NCBI GenBank assembly: GCA_027451165.1
Contig: DAIDJX010000042.1
Span: 1 to 16,173, forward strand
DNA from: Prolixibacteraceae bacterium
GTDB taxonomy: Bacteria; Bacteroidota; Bacteroidia; Bacteroidales; Prolixibacteraceae
Direction of reading: 5' to 3'
Length of the DNA: 16,173 nt
The notes beneath the pieces were generated by a model that saw only the letters and a program-made list of their open reading frames with translations, had not been told where the DNA came from and did no database searches. Shown one piece after another: positions 8,080 through 15,882 of the stretch (its first letter is position 1; each line of letters opens with the position of its first letter). Both the position numbers and the translations under genes were made by a program.

Positions 8080-9442
8080 CTGACTCCGCTTCCCTGATTT
8101 TTTCAAGATATTGCCTGTTCACATGATAACTCCCTTTGATCATTTTGACCATCATCGGGAGGCTGTAGGTCTTTGCATATTTCAGGAGAAACCGCGGCTG
8201 AAAAAGTATGGAATGATAAAGTTCCAGTATATTCCGGTAAAAATCAGCTGTACACATTTTAACCGGCCTGAGGGTGACATGCGCCAGATCCCATTTCTCA
8301 AAATCGGTACGGGGTATGATCTGTTCATACCGGTCATGGCTGGCGCCGGTTCCGGGCAAGGGCGTCAACGGTTGTAGATTAACATAGTGGATGCCCAGTT
8401 CCCGGATCTTTTTCCCGCAAAAGGCAAATTCTTCAGTACCCCAGTCAGGGGATACAATGATGGTGGCATAACAATCAATCTGAAGGGAATTGAGTATCCG
8501 CATCGCCTCTTCATTGGTACCGGAATCGATATTCTTGTTGTATTTCCTGAGTTCGTCGTCATCAAACGATTCAAAACCTACAATGACTGTTTTCAGGCCA
8601 ACTGATTTGAAATCGGCCATAATATCCGGGTTTCGCGCTATAAAATCTGCCCTTCCATACAGCAGGTAGTTTTTTTTCAGGTTTGCCGACCGGTTGGCAT
8701 CGATAAAATCCTTTACCCTGTTTCTGCCGGTCAGAAAATCATCATCCACGATGTAAATATTTTTTTCCCTGATGGTCAGCAGTTCCTCAATGACTTCATT
8801 CAATGGACGTTCAAAATAACTCCCCTTTGTGATTTCCCTGCAGAAGCAGAAATTACAGCTGAAGGGACATCCGAAGGATGTTTTGATCAGCGCCACCTTG
8901 TTGTGGAAAATATAAAAATAGTGTTTCCGGTATCTGGCCGTCAGATGCCGGTCAGGGTAGGGGAAATAAAAATCGAACGGAGGCAGGTCAGAAGGGCTGA
9001 CTTTTTCATTTTTCGGTAATATACCTGCCGGAAAGGATTCTTCACCTTCTAAATATTCTATAAGCGTGGGGAATGACCGGGTGGCATTCCTGACAACACG
9101 AAAATCGATGGACCCATCTTCCAGATCTTCCGGACAGACTTCACAATGGACACCGCCGGTCACAGTAGTGACAGACGGATTTATGGCTTTTGCAGTCCGG
9201 CAATACCCGATCATTTGCGGTACATGGGTGATATACCCGGTAACACAGAAAACATCCGGATTTTCCCTCCGGATGAAGTAGTCAATGGATTTCTTTTCCA
9301 GAATCATATCCACAATGACAACCTGATGCCGGGTAACAGTCAGCGCTGCCAGAACTTCCAGTTCAAGCGGTTCCACCACCATGACGTGCTGAAGCCCGAT
9401 GGTTTCAGCGGAAGAAGCCGGGCGTACGAAAAGAATTCTCAT
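8072..9442 (-). CDS. B12-binding-type radical SAM protein (third in operon; paralogue of the second)
   Basis: This 456-residue protein has an N-terminal B12-type domain (about residues 1-140), then a radical SAM domain. The cluster motif is TSFGCPFSCNFCFCREI (Cys192, 196, 199), with an extra Cys201 giving CX3CX2CXC. The loop TGGVHCEV stands where GGPHxE/T is usual, and no DxHxxG is seen. VGFESF provides the expected G-x-E strand motif. It is clearly homologous to the protein encoded at 10431-11870. Shared blocks are EPLELE near the N-terminus, IKTSFGC...CFC, the aspartate-rich IVDDDF / ILDDNF strand, and RADFIARNPDIM against NARFIVQNPDIM. The start ATG overlaps the stop of the FemAB-like gene by 4 bases (ATGA), and the stop overlaps the next gene by 8 bases. 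The reaction is unknown; methylation or another radical rearrangement is possible for this superfamily. Confidence 0.88.
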   Translation of the reverse strand: MRILFVRPASSAETIGLQHVMVVEPLELEVLAALTVTRHQVVIVDMILEKKSIDYFIRRENPDVFCVTGYITHVPQMIGYCRTAKAINPSVTTVTGGVHCEVCPEDLEDGSIDFRVVRNATRSFPTLIEYLEGEESFPAGILPKNEKVSPSDLPPFDFYFPYPDRHLTARYRKHYFYIFHNKVALIKTSFGCPFSCNFCFCREITKGSYFERPLNEVIEELLTIREKNIYIVDDDFLTGRNRVKDFIDANRSANLKKNYLLYGRADFIARNPDIMADFKSVGLKTVIVGFESFDDDELRKYNKNIDSGTNEEAMRILNSLQIDCYATIIVSPDWGTEEFAFCGKKIRELGIHYVNLQPLTPLPGTGASHDRYEQIIPRTDFEKWDLAHVTLRPVKMCTADFYRNILELYHSILFQPRFLLKYAKTYSLPMMVKMIKGSYHVNRQYLEKIREAESDA

Positions 9443-10440
9443 GATGACTCTTTAAAGACATGGATATCCTCATATTTCTGAGTGTATTCCAAAATGCTCT
9501 TTCCTGCTTTGAGCAAGCGTCGGAGCACTGGATTTGAATGGGTTCCCAGCATGTACTTTTCCTGAAGCCTGCCCCCGGTCCGCAACTTGGGTATCTCTGC
9601 CGTTTGACCCAGATCTATCACTGCGGCACCTGATTCAATTCCCTCTTTCAGGATCTCTGTAAGGATATTAAAGTAGGTATTGAATTTTCTGTTCATCGGA
9701 TAGTCAATTCCCCCAAGAAAGAAGTAATGTTTTTCCCTGAAATGAACGGTAAAAAACCAGCCTGCCGGAATTTCCTGATGATACAATACGGTGAGGCGAA
9801 ATTCAGGAGGCAGATGCTGAAAGAATTCTAATGGTAATGTTTCCAGTTTACCCTTGCTTCGCTTCAGCACTTCGAGATATTGCCGGTACATGTCTTCTGA
9901 AAACTGGTCACAGGGTAACTGTTTTTTTTCAAGTAAACTTCCTGATAAGGAGAGCATTCTGATCCTCCTGCGGTAGGGTGCCCTTATGGAACACAAATAA
10001 TCATCCCATGACGGGAAACTGTTTTCAAACAGGATGGTCGGGAGTGTCCTGCCCAATGCCATTCTACCTTTTTGTATCCCGGGTTCCAGATTAAGCACCA
10101 GTAAAAGCCCTTTTTCAGCCGAAGCGATAAAATCCAAAAGGTCGTGAAAATATTTCCTGTTCCCCGGAATCCCACAGGAGGATACCGAGCAGGGAATACC
10201 TGAGATATTCATTTTGTATGCCATTTCTGAAGAACGGTAAGTCAGCAGGTTAACCCTCAGGGTATACAGGACGGCTCCGGTTTGCAGGACACCTTGCTCA
10301 AAAAGGAGGTAATATCTTTGTTGGCAGGGATTGTATTTTTCCGTATGCTCCAGGAATTTCCGGGTATGAAAGTAATCTTCCGCCAGATCGTCCCAGGATA
10401 CCGGAAGATCAAACGCTTTATGCAAAACAGTTATTTCCAT
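9439..10440 (-). CDS. FemAB-like / GNAT-fold acyltransferase
   Basis: This 333-residue protein resembles the FemAB-like, BioF2-type acetyltransferase group, which transfers an acyl or aminoacyl group to an amine. Supporting features are the segment FPSWDDYLCSIRAPYRRRIR (about residues 130-150), the usual arginine-rich element of this group, and the C-terminal GNAT-like part. That part has IPAGWFFTVHFREKHYFFLG, then NTYFNILTEILKEGIESGA and VIDLGQTAEIPKLRTGG. The frame stays open to 10650, but the extra 70 residues would lie inside the preceding gene. The ATG at 10440 overlaps that gene by 10 bases and is preferred. Family assignment rests on overall pattern rather than an invariant motif, so it is moderately secure. 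The acyl donor and acceptor are unknown. Its position between two paralogous radical SAM genes argues for a role in the same pathway. Confidence 0.75.
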   Translation of the reverse strand: MEITVLHKAFDLPVSWDDLAEDYFHTRKFLEHTEKYNPCQQRYYLLFEQGVLQTGAVLYTLRVNLLTYRSSEMAYKMNISGIPCSVSSCGIPGNRKYFHDLLDFIASAEKGLLLVLNLEPGIQKGRMALGRTLPTILFENSFPSWDDYLCSIRAPYRRRIRMLSLSGSLLEKKQLPCDQFSEDMYRQYLEVLKRSKGKLETLPLEFFQHLPPEFRLTVLYHQEIPAGWFFTVHFREKHYFFLGGIDYPMNRKFNTYFNILTEILKEGIESGAAVIDLGQTAEIPKLRTGGRLQEKYMLGTHSNPVLRRLLKAGKSILEYTQKYEDIHVFKESS

Positions 10441-11870
10441 ATCAGCAACTTGACCAGGTATTCCAATCCCATGAAAAAACTGGTAAAGGAGTGACGGATT
10501 ACCCCTGTGATACCATACCGCTGCCTGAATTTCCGGATGGAAGTAAACTGCATTCCCGGGATCATGTACAGGTAAAAAAGCCAAAGGTAGAACATGGTGG
10601 AAGACATGTGCCGGGGCTTCTGATGGAGCCGCAGCAAGTCGTACCGCCAAAATTTGGTATGCGTGGGAAGAAGTTCCGGATGAAGGCGGGCCAGTTTAGT
10701 ACCGGGAAAAACGGTAAGGGTGGAGAACAATGCGAAGGGGACTTTGTGGGATCTGAGGTATAAGGCCAGTTTCTTAAAATCCGAATGTTGCCAGTCGGGA
10801 TTCACCATGAACAGCGCAAACAAATCAATGTCCAGATCCCTGCAGATGTCAATCACCCGGTTGTTATCCTCCGGGGTTGAATCCTTGTCTATGGCAGTCA
10901 GTTCTTCCTCTGTAATGAATTCAAAGCCCACCATCACCGCTTTTACTCCTGCTTTCCTGAGATCAGACATAATGTCCGGATTTTGGACAATGAACCGGGC
11001 ATTGCCGATGGCAATGAACTCTTTTTTGATTTTTCTCTTTTCTATCAAATCGCAGAATTCCCTCATTCGTTTTCCCGAGGTAAAGAAATTATCATCCAGG
11101 ATAATAATATGTGGAACAGAGATTTCTGCAATTTCATCCATCACATCTTCCATGGGCCGTGCACCGAAAAGACCTCCGTTCATTTCCGTACAGAAGCAGA
11201 AAGTGCATTTGCCGGTGCAACCGAAGGATGTTTTGATGGCAGCACAGGGTTTGTAATAGATGATATTGTAACGGGCCGGTGATTTTTCCAGCAGATAATG
11301 GACAGGCCGCGGCATTTTGGAAGGATCAACCGGTGGTGACGGATGAATGACAAATTTCCCATTTACGGGAAATGCAGCACCGGCAACAGAATCATAGGGT
11401 TCTCCCCTGACAATACAGTCTGTTACCCTAACAATACCCTCCAACTGGTTGGCAAAAAACACCCCGTCGATATCCGGGGTGAAAAAATGTTCCGGAACCA
11501 CTTCTGCATGAGGGCCTCCGATAAAGATAAGGGGAGGATGGTCCAGCTTCTTCAGAGCAGCTGCTGTTTTCAGTACATCTGTAGCTGTAGTGATCAGTGT
11601 GGTGAACAGCACTACCTGAGGTTTCAGTTTTTTGGCTATCCGGACAGGATTCCGGCGGTCAGTGATTCCGTCAAGAAAGAAAAGCTCATGATCCTTCAGA
11701 ACAGTATAGAGATATTCCAGTTCCAGCGGTTCACATCGTATAAATTTGTTTAACCGGATGGTCTGAATAGCCAGCCGCGGTTTACATACCAGAATCCGTA
11801 ACCATTTTTCTTTGTCCCGTTTTTCCGGCAGGTCTCTTGCATGATCGACATTTTGCCCAGGTTCCATCAT
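10431..11870 (-). CDS. B12-binding-type radical SAM protein (second in operon)
   Basis: This 479-residue protein has a charged N-terminal extension of about 24 residues, then a B12-type domain with the best-kept loop of the four, IFIGGPHAEVVPEHF (GGPH at about residues 118-121). The radical SAM domain follows, with TSFGCTGKCTFCFCTEM (Cys218, 222, 225 and extra Cys227). VGFEFI is the G-x-E strand. The C-terminal third has LTVFPGTKL and hydrophobic stretches such as MFYLWLFYLYMI, which suggest contact with a membrane or a greasy substrate. No DxHxxG cobalamin motif is seen. The start could be ATG 11870 (TGATG overlap with the upstream stop), ATG 11867 or GTG 11873 (GTGA overlap); I chose ATG 11870. 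It is a paralogue of the protein at 8072-9442. Its precise reaction cannot be told. Confidence 0.88.
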   Translation of the reverse strand: MMEPGQNVDHARDLPEKRDKEKWLRILVCKPRLAIQTIRLNKFIRCEPLELEYLYTVLKDHELFFLDGITDRRNPVRIAKKLKPQVVLFTTLITTATDVLKTAAALKKLDHPPLIFIGGPHAEVVPEHFFTPDIDGVFFANQLEGIVRVTDCIVRGEPYDSVAGAAFPVNGKFVIHPSPPVDPSKMPRPVHYLLEKSPARYNIIYYKPCAAIKTSFGCTGKCTFCFCTEMNGGLFGARPMEDVMDEIAEISVPHIIILDDNFFTSGKRMREFCDLIEKRKIKKEFIAIGNARFIVQNPDIMSDLRKAGVKAVMVGFEFITEEELTAIDKDSTPEDNNRVIDICRDLDIDLFALFMVNPDWQHSDFKKLALYLRSHKVPFALFSTLTVFPGTKLARLHPELLPTHTKFWRYDLLRLHQKPRHMSSTMFYLWLFYLYMIPGMQFTSIRKFRQRYGITGVIRHSFTSFFMGLEYLVKLLIWK

Positions 11871-12958
11871 CACAGGGTATATTCAAAAGTGGCATACCTG
11901 CGGTATGGTGTCATCTTCAAACCGGTGACTCTTTCCAGAAACCGGCTTGTCATCACCATACTGCTGATATTTTCCTCGAAAATAAATCCACCTTCACCGG
12001 TGGTAACCCCGGTTTTTTCAATCAGTGGTATGGCGTACAGAATCATAGCCTGAACGGCATAACTGATCTGATATTCAGGTAATACGGCAATTTCCGTAAA
12101 CCGGAAAGTGTCAATGGGATTTGCAAATTGATAACGCAGGACCTCTTTCCATCCCAGATGCTGTTTGTGATTGATTAACTGGTTAAAATCAGGATACCAG
12201 AGAAAAAAGCCGATGGGTTTACCATTTTTTTCAGCAAACAGCAGGTTTTCTTCTTTGATCAGAAACCGGAATGGACGGAAAAGCTCATAATCCTCTTCTA
12301 CATGCCTGTCAGCCCAGAACGGGTGGCCCGGGAAGCAGGCATTGTTGAGGTATGTATAAATTTCAGTCTCCTCTTTTAACTTTTTCTTGTTCAGCTTTCT
12401 TACGGTGATCCCTTTAAAATCCTGGATTTTTGCCATTTTCTGCTGGTAATCCACAAATGGTTTCAGTGGGAAACGGAAGGAAACCATTGTTCGTTGAACT
12501 GATCCTGAGAAATAATCCTGGTAATACTCCGGATTATAGGGCAGCCCGAAAACAGGTGGTACATCGAAATGGCTGATCAGGATTCCAGCTCCGTAATTCA
12601 GGTGCCCGTTAAGCCCGACAACCAATTTTTTACAATCCGGGAACAGGGATCTTGCGCTATCGGTTATAATACCGGCGATTTCACCGAGACCCGGCTGTGC
12701 CTCAAAGAAGGAAACCTGGAGATAATCCTGTAAATTCCGGTCATGGATAAAGGCAAATCTCCCGGCAACTTTACCATTTTCTTCAATTAATGCAGGAATG
12801 ACCGTTGCATGACGATGAAAGGCTGTAGGACCTTCGACCAGCAAGCGGGTAATGTCACTTTCCGAAAACCGGATGTTTTTGTTTCCCCGGTATATTTCCT
12901 CCTGAATCCTGTAAAAGGAACGCAGATCGGCTTTTGTATGGACTTCCCTGATGTTCAT
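11870..12958 (-). CDS. Large YghO-like GNAT acyltransferase
   Basis: This 362-residue protein matches the large GNAT type similar to E. coli YghO. It has an N-terminal GNAT-like half, with NGKVAGRFAFIHD at about residues 61-73, the signature GLNGHLNYGAGIL at 115-127, and PYNPEYYQDYF at 140-150. A second half follows, with NGKPIGFFLWYPDFNQ, FTEIAVLPEYQ and a C-terminal YRRYATFEY end like the family's KxYRIYE. Such enzymes are expected to move an acyl group from CoA or a carrier protein to an amine, but the substrate here is unknown. From memory, enzymes of this general kind have been linked to N-acylation of long-chain amines; I am not sure of the closest relative. Its ATG overlaps the stop of the decarboxylase-like gene by 4 bases (ATGA). 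The next gene starts within its stop codon. Confidence 0.8.
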   Translation of the reverse strand: MNIREVHTKADLRSFYRIQEEIYRGNKNIRFSESDITRLLVEGPTAFHRHATVIPALIEENGKVAGRFAFIHDRNLQDYLQVSFFEAQPGLGEIAGIITDSARSLFPDCKKLVVGLNGHLNYGAGILISHFDVPPVFGLPYNPEYYQDYFSGSVQRTMVSFRFPLKPFVDYQQKMAKIQDFKGITVRKLNKKKLKEETEIYTYLNNACFPGHPFWADRHVEEDYELFRPFRFLIKEENLLFAEKNGKPIGFFLWYPDFNQLINHKQHLGWKEVLRYQFANPIDTFRFTEIAVLPEYQISYAVQAMILYAIPLIEKTGVTTGEGGFIFEENISSMVMTSRFLERVTGLKMTPYRRYATFEYTL

Positions 12959-14109
12959 ATGAAGAATTCTTCAGCTTTGGGAAATCCCAGAAAATCGGAA
13001 TGGGCAGAAGAACAATAAGATCCTGCATGACCCAGAATAACAATGTCACCCGGTTCAGAAGGCGGAAGTTCAATACCCTGTGCAAGATAATCCCTTGAAT
13101 AGGTGGAACATCCGTAAATTGATGAAGGAATGGGTTCTGTATTCTCTATTTGATTTTGATGAATGATGGCCACAGGGTGAAAAGCGACATCAGGATATAA
13201 CATAGGTCTGGGAAACTGCACGCATGATGCGTTCACCCCGATCAACTGCTGCTGATTGCGGTGTTTTATGTCCGTGATTTTGCACACAAAGTAGCCGGCA
13301 TCAAAACCGATCATTCTGCCGGGTTCCAGGATCAGCCGGATTTGTTTTCCCAGCCGGGAAGAAACATTCTCCATTATTGCGGTCACTTTTTGACTGTATT
13401 CTTCCATGTCGAAAGCGCTGCAATGTTTTTCACCCTGTCCGAAACCTCCCCCAAAATCAATGTATTCAATGTTTGGCAGCCATTCCGCCATTTTCACCAG
13501 CTGTTGATAACACTCCATGAAATAGTCTATTTCAGAGATGTTGGTCCCCACATACATATGAAGGCCATCAATGAATGGATTTTCTTTGAGCTGGATCAAT
13601 GCGTCGGGGGTAAGTCCCAGCCTGCTTTCATTTCCGATGAAACAGCCCCCTGTCGTTTGGCGTGGAATTACCGCATCACCGGTATTGCATCTTATTCCTA
13701 CACTGGTACCGGGGAAAAGAGATTGCCACAATTCAAACTGAGATAAAGAGTCAAGAACAAGTTTCGCTCCGCTTTCCTTCACCAGGAACATTGACTTTTC
13801 ATCCATAGCCGATGAGGCATAGATGATCTCACTACCTTTGTACCCCATATCGAGAGCCAGCCTGAGATGAAGAACCGAGTTTACGAAAATCTTCAGTCCG
13901 GCTTGTTTGATTATTTTTAAAAAACCGGGATGGGAATTGGCCATCATGGCAAAATGCACCGATTTCGGATGATAGGGTATGCCGGTAAAATGGTGGCAAT
14001 TCTTTTCGATGATTTTTGTATCGTAGATATAAAAAGGACTTTTCCCTTCATTGGTTAACTCCCGTATCTTTTCAGCAATAGGTTGGTTTATAGTTAATTC
14101 ATTGATCAT
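12955..14109 (-). CDS. Fold-III PLP decarboxylase homologue lacking the PLP lysine
   Basis: This 384-residue protein belongs to the alanine-racemase-fold amino acid decarboxylases (LysA, ornithine and carboxynorspermidine decarboxylases). Kept features are the barrel layout, the phosphate-loop GGGF (residues 220-223), EPGR (262-265), the SxD part of the second active-site motif (Ser338, Asp340), and a GSY near the C-terminus (Tyr365). Three key positions are changed. YAVKAN reads FAMMAN, so the Schiff-base lysine is Met56. HxHxGS reads HMYVGT, so the ring-stacking His is Tyr186. GPxCxSxD reads GCSTYSRD, so the catalytic Cys is Thr336. The reading frame is otherwise intact and of normal length. 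The protein may therefore be a binding or regulatory pseudoenzyme, or may use the fold differently. It overlaps both neighbours by 4 bases (ATGA), so it is expressed together with the acyltransferase and radical SAM genes. Confidence 0.88.
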   Translation of the reverse strand: MINELTINQPIAEKIRELTNEGKSPFYIYDTKIIEKNCHHFTGIPYHPKSVHFAMMANSHPGFLKIIKQAGLKIFVNSVLHLRLALDMGYKGSEIIYASSAMDEKSMFLVKESGAKLVLDSLSQFELWQSLFPGTSVGIRCNTGDAVIPRQTTGGCFIGNESRLGLTPDALIQLKENPFIDGLHMYVGTNISEIDYFMECYQQLVKMAEWLPNIEYIDFGGGFGQGEKHCSAFDMEEYSQKVTAIMENVSSRLGKQIRLILEPGRMIGFDAGYFVCKITDIKHRNQQQLIGVNASCVQFPRPMLYPDVAFHPVAIIHQNQIENTEPIPSSIYGCSTYSRDYLAQGIELPPSEPGDIVILGHAGSYCSSAHSDFLGFPKAEEFFI

Positions 14110-15662
14110 TTCAGTGCTTTGAGTCTTTCTAATGTAATATTACAAATAAATCGGGAATGTTGTGCCAGGTGAAGGTACATTGCTGCCAGACTGACCACTG
14201 TTTCGAACGCTTTGGGATTTTTTATCAAAATAATGACCAGGAGTTTCCAGAATTGAAATCCTGTATCTCTGTTGAAACCAACTCTGGCCATTACCCTGAA
14301 ATATCCTCTGACCAGCCGGAATGTATGCAGGAGTCCGGGTTTGTAACTGTTGCAGGGGTTAAGATGAAGGCCGGTCCAGGTAATCCTTTTGAAATAGTTT
14401 ACCGGATCGTACAAACAGGTCAGGACGCTGATGTAATCTTTCAGTATAGCTGATTTTGGCCGGATGGTGATGAAATTAAGTCCACTGGACATTTGGTCTA
14501 TTTCCAGGGAAGGATCCCTGATAACAGTCCCTTCATCGTATAACCTGCCTTCTCCGGCCAGCCTTTTTTCCAGCCGGGTATTGGGCAAGGCATAGAGCGT
14601 GCCAACCATGGCCATGCAGATCCCCGATTCCTGGATGGTGTTCATCAGCGAAGTGGCAGTCTGGCTGGTCTCATTGTCAAAACCCATAATAAAACTTGCA
14701 TCCACAACAATGCCATATGACAGGATCTTTTTGATGATTTCCGGAAATGGCCGGTGCACGTTCTGAGGTTTCTGAGCCATTTTCAGCACTTCATCTTCTA
14801 CCGTTTCGAGCCCGATGCTGAGATATCTAAAGTTTGCCTTCTTCAGCATTTGCAGATATCTATCCTCTCCGGCCAGATTTATGGAGGCTTCAGCCTGAAA
14901 ATAGAATGGATATTTCCTCTTTTCCGACCAAATGGCCAGCTCTTTCAGCAGGGCTTCAACAGGCGGTCCGTTCGAAAGAAAATTATCATCTATGAAAAAG
15001 ATGTGTCCTCTGTACCCCAGTTCAAACAGGAACTGAAGTTCTGCGATCACCTGCTGGCAGGTTTTTGCTCTTTGTTTTCTTCCGAATAGTTCAATGACGT
15101 TACAAAATTCACATTGGTAAGGACAACCCCTGGAGTACTGGATATCCACCATCAGATAGTCCGGGAACCTGATCAGGTCATATCTCGGAATAACCGTTTG
15201 GGTGAGGTCGGCAGTGCCGGCAACGGAATAAATTCCATTGGGGACTCCCCTGTCCAGTTCCTCCAGAAACAGGGGAATTGTATTTTCACCTTCACCACAG
15301 ACCAAATAATCTGCTTCAGTGTAAATACCAGGCTGACAGGTGGGATCAGGTCCGCCGACCACAACTTTTTTATTGAACTGATGTGTTTTGTGGATAATGG
15401 AAAGAATGCCGGTTTGTTGGGAGAGCATTCCCCCTGTGCAAACGATGTCAGCCCACTCGAAATAATGGTCACTGAGTGGTTCCGTATTCAGATCCAGCAG
15501 CTTAAAATTCCAGTTCTGGGGTAATAAGGCGGCAACGGTAATCAGGCCCAATGGCGGGATCGGATATTTTGCCCCCATTATCCGGCATACATCCGTATAA
15601 TTCAAAGCACTTCTTTTTGAAAATTCAGGATGTACCAGCAGACAATTCATTTTGCCGGTCAT
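14106..15662 (-). CDS. B12-binding radical SAM protein, HpnP/HpnR-like with DUF4070-like C-terminus (first in operon)
   Basis: The 518-residue protein starts with a B12-type domain (KVVVGGPDPTC, about residues 100-110, then YLVCGEGENTIPLFL). The radical SAM motif is YSRGCPYQCEFCNVIELFGR, with Cys180, 184 and 187 counted from the chosen start. GYRGHIFFIDDNF and SIGLETV follow. This arrangement and the long C-terminal part match the class that includes the hopanoid methylases HpnP and HpnR, which ends in a DUF4070 region. Those enzymes methylate unactivated carbons of lipids; no claim of hopanoid activity is made here. A hydrophobic stretch (FWKLLVIILI) near the C-terminus fits membrane contact. 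Starts at ATG 15662, ATG 15650 or TTG 15665 are possible. ATG 15662 is chosen, directly after a 16-base palindrome. It is the first gene of the operon. Confidence 0.9.
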   Translation of the reverse strand: MTGKMNCLLVHPEFSKRSALNYTDVCRIMGAKYPIPPLGLITVAALLPQNWNFKLLDLNTEPLSDHYFEWADIVCTGGMLSQQTGILSIIHKTHQFNKKVVVGGPDPTCQPGIYTEADYLVCGEGENTIPLFLEELDRGVPNGIYSVAGTADLTQTVIPRYDLIRFPDYLMVDIQYSRGCPYQCEFCNVIELFGRKQRAKTCQQVIAELQFLFELGYRGHIFFIDDNFLSNGPPVEALLKELAIWSEKRKYPFYFQAEASINLAGEDRYLQMLKKANFRYLSIGLETVEDEVLKMAQKPQNVHRPFPEIIKKILSYGIVVDASFIMGFDNETSQTATSLMNTIQESGICMAMVGTLYALPNTRLEKRLAGEGRLYDEGTVIRDPSLEIDQMSSGLNFITIRPKSAILKDYISVLTCLYDPVNYFKRITWTGLHLNPCNSYKPGLLHTFRLVRGYFRVMARVGFNRDTGFQFWKLLVIILIKNPKAFETVVSLAAMYLHLAQHSRFICNITLERLKALK

Positions 15663-15663
15663 C

Positions 15664-15679
15664 AAAATACCGGTATTTT
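15664..15679. promoter_or_regulatory. Perfect 16-base palindrome ahead of the operon's first start codon
   Basis: The sequence AAAATACCGGTATTTT is a perfect inverted repeat. On the - strand it ends one base before the ATG at 15662, and it lies downstream of the proposed promoter, within the predicted short leader. Such a site could be an operator for a dimeric repressor or could fold and mask the start codon. It could also be chance in an A/T-rich gap. No regulator gene is present in the window. Confidence 0.45.
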
Positions 15680-15692
15680 CCCGATTTTTGAC

Positions 15693-15724
15693 CTAAGTTA
15701 GATTATTATCCTCATTTAACCAAA
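15693..15724 (-). promoter_or_regulatory. Candidate Bacteroidota-type promoter for the seven-gene operon
   Basis: Read on the - strand, TTTG (15724-15721) is followed after 20 bases by TAACTTAG (15700-15693). The latter matches TAnnTTTG at all but one position. This would place the transcription start about 20-30 bases before the ATG at 15662. The leader would then be too short for a riboswitch. The match is imperfect, so this is a proposal. Confidence 0.4.
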
Positions 15725-15780
15725 TAAGCAAGGTCAACATGCATATTATCTTTGGCAGTATATTGAATCCTCTGTCCGAC

Positions 15781-15814
15781 TTGCTTTCAATAGACCAAAA
15801 AGATTTTAACTTTG
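15781..15814 (+). promoter_or_regulatory. Candidate Bacteroidota-type promoter for the SPFH gene
   Basis: TTG at 15781-15783 is followed after 23 bases by TAACTTTG at 15807-15814, an exact match to the Bacteroidota -7 element TAnnTTTG with accepted spacing. It would give a leader of about 60 bases before the ATG at 15883. A weaker copy of the -7 element, TAACTTTA, lies at 15858-15865. Confidence 0.6.
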
Positions 15815-15882
15815 TATGTAATTCAAATATGCAATTCAATACCAATATTTATACAATTAACTTTAAATGAAAGGAAACTGAA

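Noticed and set aside
8080..8106. TTG start at 8106 for the last radical SAM gene
   Set aside because: The ATG at 8079 has a GGAG 5 bases upstream and gives the usual MPKILFIQP beginning of a B12-type domain.
10441..10650. Upstream extension of the FemAB-like gene to 10650
   Set aside because: The 70 extra residues lie in another frame of the preceding radical SAM gene and look unlike a protein domain. The ATG at 10440 gives a normal overlap.
15739..15870. 43-codon reading frame between the divergent operons
   Set aside because: It spans the promoter of the SPFH gene, has no ribosome-binding site and no recognisable protein features.
15663..15882. Cobalamin riboswitch ahead of the radical SAM operon
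   Set aside because: The proposed leader is only about 20-30 bases, and no B12-box-like sequence or multi-stem fold was seen in the 220-base gap.
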